This document shows, piece by piece, positions 10,009 through 20,606 of a stretch of DNA of 20,606 nt. Made by a program: the position numbers and the translations under genes. The notes below the pieces were generated by a model. It searched no databases and had not been told where the DNA came from. It saw only the letters and a list, made by a program, of their open reading frames with translations. How positions within the stretch are numbered: position 1 is the first letter of the stretch; each line of letters starts with the position of its first letter. This stretch comes from Saccoglossus kowalevskii (Eukaryota > Hemichordata > Enteropneusta > Harrimaniidae), in contig NW_003147782.1 of NCBI RefSeq assembly GCF_000003605.2, forward strand, positions 38,472 to 59,077. Reading direction: 5' to 3'.

Positions 10009-10081
10009 GTATAAATCACGGCAGTACGCGCTGTGCTCAGGGGACTCATGCAGTCAGAGGCTTTGAGAAGTGCTAATAAAA
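10009..10081 (+). promoter_or_regulatory. TATA box to poly(A) signal pair, LTR-like
   Basis: CGTATAAATC at about 10007-10016 is followed some 60 bp downstream by CTAATAAAAG near 10073-10082. A promoter TATA box closely followed by AATAAA is the usual U3-R arrangement of a long terminal repeat. I could not define TG..CA ends, a target duplication, a primer-binding site or a partner copy, so a solo LTR is only a possibility. Confidence 0.2.
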
Positions 10082-11008
10082 GTATTCTGTGTACACACCA
10101 CAGATACGGTTTTTATTTCACGTGCACTGTTCAAACTTAAGTGAAAGTAGGGCACAGAAATCTATTTTCAAATAGGTGGGAATATTCGATGTTTAGGATT
10201 AGCATCTATTCGAGAAAGGTTACATCCCTGGAAAAGGGTGATAGGGGATGTGCTGTTAGCTTTTCTGAAATCCACCGTATTCAAGACAGTTTGAAACATA
10301 TTTACATCATTTCCGGCGTTTTTTATGTCCTCGTGATTTGACAAAAAATCGGAATTTTGAAATATTCTGAAATATAGTCTCGGCCAGCTGCGGATCTGAA
10401 GAAACGTCCTCGACATGAAAGCAGACGATGCGTAGAATTGACAGGTTGGTGTATGACGTCAGCGCGCCCAATTGTCATGCGAAGACAGTACGCAGAAGGT
10501 CATACCGATTACTCCACGCAGTCCACGAGGAGTACGCAAAACCAATACTGCATTTCAACGGTCCCCGTCTGCTTTTCGTAACTTTCTAAAATTATACTGT
10601 CAATATTAGTATTGAGAATATAAGCAGATGAACTCGAAATATAAATCACTCGCGTAGGTTTGTTTTTATTTGGAACAGTGTGTGTTCTCTTATGCGTTAT
10701 TTAGCTTTAACCCACCTACTGTGCGCAGCGTAACAATTCTAAAATGCGTAATAACAGAGATTGTGTATTCGTATTTTAATGTTGATATAAATTATATATA
10801 AATGCAAGGTGTTTGTGAAACTGCGCGGACAACATGTAATTATTAGATTAAATATGAACGGATTGGCTCTCCGTAATTAATTTAATTTAATCATTTAACA
10901 TTTCATTCTAAAAAAGAAATGTTGAACAATGTTGATAATTCAATCGATCTTCACAAACTGCCTGACAACGTAAAACGGCGAGTTCTACCGAGGCGGTATG
11001 ATTGCAGT
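10082..11008. other. Upstream flank of the CUB gene, no gene recognised
   Basis: Two overlapping open frames on opposite strands (10141-10341 plus, 10168-10416 minus) have no recognisable product. A palindromic CRE, TGACGTCA at 10454-10461, is followed by GCGCGCC. The region from about 10380 to 10570 is richer in CpG than its surroundings and could be distal promoter sequence for the gene starting at 11157. Confidence 0.45.
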
Positions 11009-11028
11009 GCATGATGGGATAGCTACGG
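11009..11028 (+). promoter_or_regulatory. ZNF143/Staf-like site upstream of the CUB gene
   Basis: GCATGATGGGATAGCTACGG resembles the ZNF143 (Staf) consensus, whose core is GCATNNTGGGA followed by a TAG-type half. It lies about 130-150 bp upstream of the start codon, where the core promoter could be. No TATA box is seen at a suitable distance. The match is by eye and the 3' half is imperfect. Confidence 0.3.
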
Positions 11029-11156
11029 TTCAATTATCCATGTTCGCGGGCCCGACAAGCAGGGAAATCTGAAACACCGTTTTAACGACGTCCGTTGTAC
11101 ACGAACTGAGGTAACCATTTCGCTTCGATTTCTTATCAGTGTAATACCGCTAAAAG

Positions 11157-11259
11157 ATGTATGGGAACAGCCTAATCATAGTGGGCCTTTACTGCGTGGT
11201 GTCTACGTTGGCGTATAAAAAGCCGCATCCCCTGAAAATAGAAAAGCTATACACCGAAG
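11157..11259 (+). CDS. CUB-domain protein, first coding exon with signal peptide
   Basis: The ATG at 11157 has an A at -3 and an in-frame TAA two codons upstream, which fixes the start. The exon encodes 34 residues plus one base. Residues 5-19 (SLIIVGLYCVVSTLA) form a typical secretory signal core, with likely cleavage after the A at 19, followed by a short basic/proline stretch (YKKPHP). The exon ends G|GTAAGT, a near-perfect donor, in phase 1. The matching acceptor is at 18811-18814: joining G to TA restores a valine codon and the open frame of the CUB exon with no stop. The mature protein would begin about 15 residues before the CUB exon. A possible untranslated exon junction exists just upstream (TTTCTTATCAG at about 11130-11140), so the ATG exon may not be the transcription start exon. 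Confidence 0.75.
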
Positions 11260-12690
11260 GTAAGTTTAAGACTTATTTTTCATTCGAAAAACCAGTGAAG
11301 GTAATTAGATACGTCACATTCTGAACGTCACGTTCATTCAGAAACTTGGAAATCGAAGTATTTAGTTAGACAGAGATATTTAGAGAAGTCGGTGAGGTTG
11401 AGATTTTTCGATCTACGGTATGTCAATACCTGATCTGATATAATTTCCCCTGTTGGTTCATCGCATTATGCTTCACAATTAGATTCGAACTGATTATTTC
11501 ATTGTTTCGATAAAAAAAATGGTCCTAATAAAAAAAAATTTAAGCTTGATTATTCACCGAAATTGTGATCTGGAGGAATAACATACAGTAATGGAGACCG
11601 TTTGTAGAAAACTGGAGCAGTGACAGAAAAAAAGCGCTATAAGAGACAGTTGTTTGAAGGGTACGGTAGAGAACATTTAGAGTGAAAGTCACTAAGGGAT
11701 TCCAATGAAGCCATTTCTCTAGAGATGTTGCGTACATCCAATATAATCCCGCCACAGTTCATTACGATGTAAGGTAATTTGAAGTAAACATTTTAACATG
11801 ATGGATTTGTCTGATACAAATCCACCCGTCAGGTTTTAGCACTCGCAGACATATGCCGTTTTAATTCCGAGCAAGGAATGACGGTATCGCATTATTTGGA
11901 GAAAATTATATTGCCATTGGTGTCTTGAGAAACATCGGTCAATGTATCTTAAGTTAACGCAGATATGATAATAAAATATAGAAATTGAGTGATTTTATTC
12001 TCCAGGTGTGTGTGTAAAATAGTAAAAACTCCCTCTTTTAATAATTTTGCAGAATTGATGATATGATATGTTTGCGTTCAAGGTCATGTTGAATGTCGAC
12101 TTCTCTTTTTGTGAATTTGACGTGATTTTACCTAACATTTTCATCAAAACGTTAACTTCCACACTTGTCGAATTAAACCCCCATTTTGGTAAAATGTAGA
12201 ACTTTCATTAAAAACCACCAGAGAGCTTACCCATACATTTTTATACCCCCCGCCCCATCCGTCTACCAGGAACAAAACATTGTAGTAGGTTGCCGTCGTC
12301 GCATTCGCTTGTAGCATGTCCAGTATTGTACATTTTTAAAATGATAAATCAGTGTTTTCAATTTATTGGTCATTCTTTGGTTGCCAGCCTTTCATTTATA
12401 ATCACTGGTGTCCAAAATGGAATTAGCAGCCTCTGTGTGCGAATACTATAATTGTTCAATTTGTCGCAAGTTCACTGATAACTAAGTTAGTGTAAACTGA
12501 GCAAAACAAACAGATTTACCTATCCCATAATTCAACAGCGACATTTACTTTTCTTACATACATGTATATTAGTGTCAACACGAAAACTGTCTAAAGAATG
12601 TGCTTAGTAATACTTTCGAATTTACAGTGACAATTTTACAACCCATCGAAATTAAGTATGTGTACTTTTTTCGAATCTTAATTTGAATAC

Positions 12691-13000
12691 TTAAAGGGCG
12701 GTAGTCGTCGCGCCGCGCATGTGCGATATTTGTGTTGATAAACATTGACGTTCCCACAATCCAATGCGCTCTTCTAATGGAAATCACAAGTATAAGATTT
12801 GACCTGGGCGCGACTTTCACTAATTACCGCCAGTCACTCCTTCGATACCTTCTAAACATCTAATAAATACCTAATTAAAGCTTCGTAACGTCTCAGTTTG
12901 TACTCATTGATCTGCGCAACAGCCAAAGTCGCCATCTTCGTTTATATAAATATACCCATATATCTCGCCCATGCGTGGTGCGACGACTACCGCCCTTTAA
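12691..13000. mobile_element. 310-bp TTAA element sharing ends with the short MITEs
   Basis: The left end is TTAAAGGGCGGTAGTCGTCG, and the reverse complement of the right end is the same over 20 bases; similarity continues through a CGCATG block for over 30 bases. TTAA borders are at 12691-12694 and 12997-13000. The terminal 20 bases are nearly the same as those of the 16288 element, but the interior differs, so this is a related subfamily. The open frames at 12575-12820 minus and 12898-13086 plus overlap its ends and are not genes. Confidence 0.88.
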
Positions 13001-14520
13001 TACAATTTACTAAAATCATGATAAGAAGAAATAATTATGCAAATGTGCCGAACTTAGTCACGTTTCTTACTAAAAAACGCCAATAACATAACAGTCGAAT
13101 ATGGCTTCTAAATATAGAAAAATTGATCTTGTGACTTACATCCCCGGGCATATCGACCCAAAAAAGAGTGTTCGTCTGCATTTTTATGCAGCTTATGATA
13201 CTATTGGGTATAACGTACGTGTGAGTGTCAGTTATCTGCAGTGGTTACAAACTGCGTCTTAATGTAGTGGCATATACTCCGACAGATCAAATAAACGCAA
13301 ATCTGTACTATATAATAGCAGATGGGATCACTCAGCAAAGCAAATAAACCGACATGATATTCGTCTTTTATAAACAGCAAACTATTTATAAATAGTTTAC
13401 TCACAAAGTTTACATAGTAACACACATAAGATCAGAATGTTCACAGAGTTAGTATGTTTACGACCATTTTTCTGTAGTAGTTGATACACCAATGAAATCA
13501 GGCAATCGTTGTTAGTTTCAATCTTTCCGACATATTACCAGAAATCCTAAAGTTTAATAAAATGATTTTACATGATAGTCAGAGCGTCTTCCGGGACATC
13601 GTGGGGGCAATACGTGGCGTGATATTAAAACAAAATATGACATGTTTTTTTCGAACTCGGTCACAGAGGTTATTAAATAAATGACAATAACCAATTAAAA
13701 ACAAGTATTAAAATATATCTCAAAAATAATAGTAGGTGGATAAATATGTTAATGAGTTTAACGAATATAATCGATATTGTAAAATGTTTAATCAAAACTA
13801 ACAAATTAAATTATCTGGCGACCATAGCCAGGCATTATCAGTAATAAAGCACTTTGCATAGAACCCCGCTTGAGATATTTAAGACATTCCAATGTATTGT
13901 GTTCACGTGTGTTATTTTATCTTGTCATAATGTAGCAAATGATGCGATGGCGTGCAAATAATTGACAGATGAGTCATCAACAGCCAATCAAGTCTCACTG
14001 ATGATGTTCAAAACTACACTTATACACTCTATAATTGATTCATACATTTCCCTAAATCACATTCGACTTATCGAGGTGGGAAACATTGGAGATTTTTTCC
14101 CCTATGAGACAAAATGGACAAAATTAACACATCAGTAAAATGGAAAGTATGTACATTGAGATTTAACGTACGACAGTGAATCTACGCTTCGTTGGACAAT
14201 GTCGTCTTTATGACGTCATGCTTACTCTTTTCAGTCATAATTATTCATTTAAAGCAAGAAATATAATTTTTAAGAAAAACAACTTGATAATACATATATT
14301 TTTAATATATACAAATACTGGAATCAATTGGAATATTACGTAAATATCAGACAGGGCAGACAGCTGGCGGACTTTGAGGGAAAGGGGATTTCTTATTTTT
14401 AGATACAGATTGTTTAGATTCATTTTCTATATTTGAGCATTACATCCGTACATTTTACTATGCAATTCATGTTTACCATGTAATTTTTGAATATAGCGGT
14501 AACATATGTGTTTCGTGTTA

Positions 14521-14661
<141 letters not shown>

Positions 14662-15255
14662 CTTTGCTTTCAAAAACAACATTGTCAGCAATATCAACGA
14701 CAATAATTACCCAACGTGGCCTTCATTTTCCAAGGATATGCACACTCAGGTATTACACATCTATTTAATACAGAAATCATTCAAAATTCATGACTTTTCG
14801 TTTTATTTTTACTTCAACGACTTCGGAAACGATTCTGTTTAACAGTTTGTTGTATGTGATTTGTAACGCATGAACGGAGATGACCAAATGCACCTGTCCA
14901 GTCAGTGAGTCAGTTACCAATCTGACAACGTTTAAAATATAGATGTGCGAATTTATTTCAAAATGGCCTCCAATGTGTGCATTATTACGTAACTTGTAGA
15001 TATACTAGTAGTTCATTATCGTTTATTTCACTGATATTATTTATTTATGTTATTAATTTGACATACCTATATATAATCTCATTCACGCATTGTATACATT
15101 TTGTTTTCATGTAATTGTTGGTATACATTTGTATGTGTAATTTAACACATAAATGAAACAAATATTAAATAAAGTACAATAACAGAAAAAAATGACGTAA
15201 TAACAAACGATACGGTGCAAAACGTCTATCCATTAATGTTAGATAACAAAAAGAA

Positions 15256-15276
15256 TTATTTCATTTTCAGGTAAGG
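15256..15276 (+). promoter_or_regulatory. Candidate recursive splice site (ratchet point) in intron 1
   Basis: The sequence TTATTTCATTTTCAG|GTAAGG puts a pyrimidine-rich acceptor directly against a strong donor, the zero-nucleotide-exon arrangement used in recursive splicing. It lies on the coding strand of intron 1, about 4.0 kb into the 7.56-kb intron. Splicing into it would regenerate a donor and leave no trace in mRNA. Recursive splicing is best known in longer introns, so use here is uncertain. Confidence 0.4.
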
Positions 15277-15548
15277 ACTTTTTTTTCGTGCAAAGGAAGA
15301 TAATTCAGCTGCAGTGCTTTGGTTAATTATTGTAAAGGGACGTGGTAATTTGCAAAACAACACACATTGGGACTAAACTAACCATCATATAATTAGATAT
15401 GTAATCCTTGTTACGGTTTTGTTGATATCATTCTATATGACAATACGAGGTTGCATGTGTACATGCGAATCGAACCATTCAGACAATAATAGGTATCTTT
15501 GGCTAGAATCGAAGTTGTTTCAGCTGTTCCCACTTGTGCTTATGAGTA

Positions 15549-15628
15549 TCTAGTTCGAAACCGCGTTTTTAGATTCGGACTGAAGCCTAGTGTGGTTTCG
15601 AATCTGGATTAACTAATCTGGATTAACG
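15549..15628. repeat. Small inverted repeat and 14-bp tandem duplication
   Basis: TTCGAAACC at 15553-15562 is mirrored by GGTTTCGAA at about 15594-15602, giving a hairpin with a stem of roughly 13 pairs. Directly after it, AATCTGGATTAAC occurs twice in tandem (15601 and 15615). The origin is unknown; it may be the remnant of a small mobile element. Confidence 0.5.
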
Positions 15629-15864
15629 AACGTGGTATGCTGTTTTAATGGGGACAGCAAGATGAATTCTACCCGAATGGAATCCAATACGACCCCGGGA
15701 CTTCATTACGCCGTGCTCTGCGCGCGGGGGAGTATTATGCGTTCGCATTAGTGCTTCGGTGCGTATATTGAACGTCAAGCTATGGGCTATATACGACGTT
15801 AACTTCACAAACGCTGTGACTCTGTTATCAGCTTCATCGTGACAGACACGGATTTAAAGTGGTC

Positions 15865-15878
15865 GGGGGGGGGGGGGG
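15865..15878 (+). repeat. G14 homopolymer
   Basis: There are fourteen consecutive G on the plus strand within intron 1. Such runs can form quadruplexes and are error-prone in sequencing, so the exact length is uncertain. Confidence 0.95.
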
Positions 15879-16287
15879 TGAAACACTGTAATTAATAATA
15901 GAGATATAAACCGATGAAAATGCGTAGATTGAATTAGATAGAATCCACAAAGCAAAACCTCACTTGCAAGTCTGGAAGATGGTAATTTGGGGGAAGATAA
16001 TCTACGCATGGGATAATGTTGGAAACGAATTACAGAATTGAATATAATTATACAACATTAGATAGCAGAAACACATATTGACAGATGATAACCATATGTA
16101 CAGGAACCGCAACATGCAAGGTTTGATGCCATCTCTCCGTCCATAGTTTGTAATGGTCCTCCCCGGGGTCAACCCCTTTTTGTCGGATGGCAAAGAAAGA
16201 ATTATCTTTTAGCAGTGCAATGATTAGGTACATACAAATAAAAGTATATACAGTTGTAATGTTTTGCCATACTGTTTACTTGGCGGT

Positions 16288-16421
16288 TTAAAGCGCGGTG
16301 GTCGTCGCGCAGCGCGTGTTCGAATTTCTACGTAAATAAACAATGTATTTTACACGCGTTGTATACGTCGCTATGAGTCCCACATCGAACAGGACGCGGC
16401 ACGACGACCACCGCCCTTTAA
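16288..16421 (+). mobile_element. Short TTAA MITE, copy 2 (inverted relative to copy 1)
   Basis: This 134-bp element has TTAA at both ends (16288-16291 and 16418-16421). The left end is TTAAAGCGCGGTGGTCGTCG and the right end reads CGACGACCACCGCCCTTTAA, an imperfect inverted repeat. Its reverse complement matches 9074-9202 at over 90 percent, differing mainly by small gaps near the ends. It sits in intron 1 of the CUB gene. Confidence 0.9.
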
Positions 16422-16752
16422 GAATTTAGTATTTAGTAGTAGAGTACAACGGTTCATTGCTTTTGCATAGGAAATTTCAGAAAATATCTAAGCAACGAAT
16501 TGAGGTCCCGGGGAATTTTTCTCAATTTTAAGTTAAAAGGTGCAAAAACGTGCTCTTCTGATTTTAGTGATTCATTCGTTTTTGCATTTTTTGCTGTTCT
16601 ACAAAGACAGAAGCATTTCGAGCGCAGTGTGATAGTTCATGGTCACATCAACGATCAACTTTATTCCAAGTTGATACGATGAAGTGTTCAAGGTTTCTTC
16701 AAACAAACAGTGCTATGAAATATATCCATCAATTTTTTCCTGATTAAAAAAA

Positions 16753-16819
16753 ATCACGTGATATTTGTGTCCGAGTACGTCATACAAGGCCGTCCTCCAT
16801 GTATCACGTGATTGCATCA
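16753..16819. promoter_or_regulatory. Intronic cluster of E-box, CRE-half and CARE-like motifs
   Basis: The palindrome ATCACGTGAT occurs twice, at 16753-16762 and 16803-16812, exactly 50 bp apart. It is an E-box with MITF/TFE/USF-type flanks. An ACGTCA half-CRE lies between them at about 16777-16782. Overlapping the second E-box, ATTGCATCA (16811-16819) is the reverse complement of TGATGCAAT, which matches the C/EBP-ATF response element. The density suggests an enhancer, but factor binding is inferred from motif shape only. Confidence 0.35.
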
Positions 16820-18257
16820 TAGCACGTAAATGTTGTATTTGAAACACTACTGACATGCAGTTTGTTGGCGTACTGGGATAGAAAATGGTTATTAAAGATC
16901 TAGATTTACTTTGTCAAACAAATACATATAATTCCGTTTATTTTATAATGTGGTACAATATATAATAAAAAAAACATTAGTGTCTCAAAATATCATTTAA
17001 TAATTCTACAAAATATGGAAACGTAAGTAATTTTTACTGAATACACGGACTATATTTAAGTAACCTTGACATTTGAAATAGATACAATGTCATATATATA
17101 TTGTGACTATACGAGTTATACACGTTCTAGTATTCTGTGCATAAACCGCTTTACAAATCTTACCACCAAGCGCCAGCCATTAAAAATGAATGATGTCCTT
17201 ACGGTTGAGTTAGGGCTCAGCCATCAAAGTCCTGCTAGTTTCCTGATTAGAATTGAAAAGCACTTCAGTAGTTATCAAAACAGACGGCGTGCCGTGCGGG
17301 ACAGTGAAAAAAAGCATCGGTGTGGAAATCCGTGATTCAATATCGATTTCTGAACTATTAGAATTTAATTATTAAAAACTATTCTTAAAGTGGTGGTTTG
17401 TAATTAATTGTTAGGATGTTACAAGCAAATCATTTGGCTGGGTGTGCATGGCTTAGAGACATACATTACGTCATTACTATGTGTTATTAGTCCAATATAT
17501 GGCATTATTAATGGAATTGGTCCTGGCGAATGTGGAATAATAATAGGGATAAAATAATGATCTTAATGATCTTTTTCTAACACATTGTAATAATGTAAAA
17601 ACAACATTATATCTACTTATCTTACTTATTGCCGCTGTTTCCGCAAATAATTGAAATTCGTAACACTTTGCTTTGTTTTACACGCTTCGATGTTACCATG
17701 CCAACAACTGAAAACTACATCTTTGTACGTAGTTCGGGTGTTATTTGTGCATGCTGAAGCGTGTACATAAAACAGTAATGAACCTTGCGGTGTTAAGAAG
17801 AAGGTCACATAGTTCCTTTGCTAAACCGCACAAAGTGATTGAATATTTCTGTGTCTATACGGGGTACAGGAATAATGTATACGAAATATATGTCACTTTA
17901 TCATCCACGCTCGGAGTAATCTCGCGTTTGGTTATACAGAGCCATATTTGGAATCACATATGATTACGGACCAATTTTTTGTTAATAATTATTTTCTTAT
18001 TAACGAAAATAATTAAACACAGGACGCCATCTATATAGTGTGCCATTTTCAAACCAAATGAACAAAAGTCTCGGAGCGTTTAATGTTTTATACTTTCTCA
18101 CCAACTGAAGAAACAAAAAGGAGACCCACTCATGTTTAAAACATAAACACCAAACATACCTAGACAAAATACACCAACGTGGCCTATGTTTAAAAACAGT
18201 AATTTAAATAGGTATAAGCACATCACGAAAGCAAATACTCAACCCGAACTTCTGAAT

Positions 18258-18388
18258 ATTATGAGGTTATTACGACGATACATCAAAGTATGCACGAAGA
18301 CAGTAAAGCTACAGTATCGACCGACGCGATGCGACGGCGTACTGTCTGAGTGCATACTTTGAGGTATCCTCGTAATAACCCTATTATT
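18258..18388. repeat. Foldback hairpin, about 42-bp stem
   Basis: The left arm 18263-18305 pairs with 18340-18381 (shared blocks GGTTATTACGA, CAAAGTATGCAC and GACAGTA) with about five mismatches, around a 34-base loop rich in CGACG. Weaker AT-rich matching extends the stem outward a few bases. No clear target duplication was seen. It may be a tiny MITE or a structured RNA; it lies about 430 bp before the CUB exon. Confidence 0.75.
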
Positions 18389-18814
18389 ATACATCTTTCC
18401 CTTCCAAGGATACATCATGGGAACAGAACAGAACAGAATCAGCTAACTTGTGTGGAGTTCAGTCAAACCCTGGTGGCAGCCATGTTTGTTTTTATTATTT
18501 GGAATTCGCATTTCCTAATATGGTAGGATGAAAATACCCCGTAAAATACCGCAAAATGACGACACGTTGTAACTTATGGCGTTACGGTGACAGATTTATA
18601 ATAATACGTATTCTATACGCAGCTTTCATACGGTAAACTTTAGGTGCCACAAAAAGACCGGGGTTTTACGATGATGAGCGTTCCATGGCTAAAAGTCAAA
18701 GTCGCATCTACACAAGAAGTCATTCTTGAAATCAACAAAGAAAAAATAATATCTTAGTAAATATAAACTATAATTATACTAATTAATGTCATTAATGTGT
18801 CATTTTTCTTACAG

Positions 18815-19240
18815 TAAACGTAACGGAATGTAGACCCGAATCATTCAAAGAGATGGAAACTATCGCCCTCACAGGATCACTCATGTTCTACATCGACAGA
18901 TATGATATAATTAACAAAGCCGACTGCACGTTCAGGATCACATTGCCGAAAGGAAACAGGGTGGCATTGTGGGTAGAGGAGTTACAACTTCCAGTACAAA
19001 ATGAAGACATCTCATGCAGTAAAGGTGAGGTTATGATCGTCGATAGCCTCAGTGGAACCATATTAAATCCATCAACACGACTTTGTGGTTCGATAGAAGA
19101 AGAGGTTAGTACCGCCTACTTGACAGATGGAAGGTCGGCTGACGTCAATATTGTTATCCCCTACGCGAGTAATCTATTGGGAGATATCGCCATCGAAGTG
19201 AATTTTGTGGCTTTCAAGACCGTTACAAACACATCTAAAG
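18815..19240 (+). CDS. CUB-like domain exon of a secreted or membrane protein
   Basis: The exon follows TTTTTCTTACAG and ends AAAG|GTAACT, giving 426 bp with phase 1 at both ends. It encodes 142 residues spanning a whole CUB-like beta-sandwich. Four cysteines sit in CUB order: TEC, then ADCTFRITLP 31 residues later, ISC 29 residues on, and RLCG 22 residues on; C1-C2 and C3-C4 would form disulfides. Family hallmarks include the ITLPKGNRVALWVEEL strand pattern, MIVDS after C3 and a closing hydrophobic strand (AIEVNFVAF). Two N-glycosylation sequons lie at its edges (NVT, NTS). The usual Y-D after C3 is replaced by K-G, so the calcium site of cbCUB domains appears absent. The ATG at 18853 is internal, not a start. 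CUB domains mediate extracellular protein binding; no enzyme domain is visible, and further exons must lie to the right. Confidence 0.85.
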
Positions 19241-20606
19241 GTAACTATCTTTCCTACTGTTCTCACTCACACACCAGGTCATTTTTTTATTGGGGGGGGG
19301 GCATAGGAGAGGACTTTATAAGTTAATGGTTTTGTTTTGATGTCAGAATGGGCAGGACGAAATTCCCCGACATTTAATTTATACATATACTATGTTTGGA
19401 TTCGTGCAATTTTAGCCTAGTCTGTTTAGAGCATAACACTTTTAATAAGGGTGCGGTAAGCAACAAATAAACCGTGAGAAAATATATACAACCACAGATC
19501 GAATGTCTCAAAGCGCTAAGAGCACTGGTGAAACTCACGGCAAGCTCGACTAAAAATTACGTGAAAACGGTACAAAATCCTAGTTTCTCGTCAATAAGAT
19601 TGTGGAATAGTGAGAGCAAGCATGACAAACTGTCTGTTTCATGAATTATTTATTGCCTTGTTGTCGTGTTCTCCTGACAAGTTATTGTGACGTAAATGTA
19701 ATGCGCGAATCTGATTGGCTGTCATGATCATGAGGTACGATAAATGATTTATTCATTCCATGTTTGTTGTACAACGCCATTCGGATTATTGCCTTTTATA
19801 CAGAAAAAAATGTTTCATTCGAACCTAACGTCCCCAGACGTACGCGTTGAATGGTCTCGTCTAATTATGCATACACACGCATTTCACTGTACTGCACGGA
19901 TTCGCTTATTATGATGTTGTCTTGTTTTAATACGAATTTTAAAAGTCGCAAAAAATCAATACTATACAAGCCTTCACGGCGACGACCAGCTTTTGCTATA
20001 ATCTCTGTGTCGATATATTACAAATAATGACACCCATATAATTTTTCATCATCAAACTGAAGATCTTTATTGAATTACGAGCCAGTCTTGACCAAGGTCT
20101 TTGTTAATAATTACCATACAAAGCATAAATGTACGTACAACATAAGTGAACAAACATCGGAGTCCGTGATGAGACCATCGCCTAGCAACACCGCCTCATC
20201 GCGACGTCATTTAGAGTAGTATTGGCCGAGAAAGATGATTTGACGAAATTAATTCCCTTTCTTACTAATATTTTAACGCGTAGATTTGGAACGAGCACTG
20301 GCTTAGGTGGCACTGTGGGTATGGGTGTTTGGGGAGAAATTTCTGCAAAATAGGTAGTGTGTTTGAATACAATTTTAGGTATTGCTTTATCCCCGTGTGT
20401 TCAACACATGTAGAGATGCTTACATTGAAACGTTATTATAACGTTGTGAATTCAATCAAAATAGTACGTGTCCCGAGGATCGTGTCTTCAAACACAGCTC
20501 ATTCTGCTGTTTATATATATATGTTCAATAACACTTACAAAAGGAATGTTACGAAGAATATTTATTTATATAACCATGCTGTATTAGGAGTTGCGCAGGG
20601 AGATGG
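19241..20606 (+). other. Start of intron 2 of the CUB-domain gene
   Basis: Beginning with GTAACT, this stretch shows no further CUB exon and no long plus-strand open frame after the donor; the short extension of the CUB frame to 19326 is intronic read-through. Ten consecutive G occur at 19292-19301, about 50 bases into the intron. The next exon, expected in phase 1, is presumably beyond the window. Confidence 0.6.

Noticed and set aside
15541-15628. tRNA gene suggested by GGTTTCGAATC
   Set aside because: The T-loop-like string is part of a short inverted repeat; no A box or cloverleaf could be built around it.
15623-15808. Minus-strand 61-codon frame in a GC-richer patch
   Set aside because: Openness is explained by the local composition; there is no motif, start context or splice evidence.
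17066-17335. Plus-strand 89-codon frame inside intron 1
   Set aside because: It is protein-like in its second half, but no acceptor and donor in phase 1 fit the CUB gene, and no family was recognised.
18853-19326. A 157-codon single-exon gene starting at ATG 18853
   Set aside because: The open frame continues upstream to an acceptor at 18814, C1 of the CUB domain lies before this ATG, and the last 28 codons are past a donor and degenerate into G-run sequence.

Overview
This window looks like nuclear DNA from a multicellular animal, probably a marine invertebrate. It is AT-rich, has no long uninterrupted genes, and has short coding islands bounded by GT..AG splice signals. It also carries long microsatellites, poly-G runs, vertebrate-like promoter motifs and many miniature inverted-repeat transposons. 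I cannot name the species or phylum from the sequence. No rRNA, tRNA, CRISPR array or prokaryotic-style operon was seen.

The best-supported gene is on the plus strand and encodes a secreted or membrane-anchored CUB-domain protein. A first coding exon (11157-11259) supplies the start codon and a signal peptide. It is joined across a 7555-bp intron to an exon (18815-19240) holding one complete four-cysteine CUB-like domain. Both splice junctions are phase 1, so the CUB exon is a symmetric 1-1 module. The rest of the gene lies beyond the right edge. The large intron contains a zero-length-exon (recursive splice) candidate at 15270/15271, two TTAA-flanked miniature transposons, a 141-bp AAAT microsatellite and a compact cluster of bHLH/bZIP-like motifs near 16.75-16.82 kb.

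The left third is less certain. At 201-2905 there are coding-like islands on the plus strand, the best being a putative terminal exon at 2747-2905 after a strong acceptor; I do not recognise the protein. At 3993-4392 on the minus strand there is a fragment resembling the N-terminal two membrane helices of MFSD6-like major-facilitator proteins, possibly decayed. A cluster of NRF1-, ETS- and YY1-like motifs at 6490-6641 could be a promoter for it or for an unseen transcript.

The rest is mostly non-coding and transposon-derived. It includes a TA-flanked MITE (3365-3568), an 854-bp foldback element with 229-bp arms (7996-8849), two near-identical short TTAA elements in opposite orientation (9074-9202 and 16288-16421) and a longer element with the same ends (12691-13000). 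All the TTAA elements begin TTAAAGGG, suggesting mobilisation by one class of transposase, possibly Kolobok-like. I found no convincing new multi-gene system. The most useful leads are the spliced CUB gene with its possible ratcheting intron and the TTAAAGGG element family.
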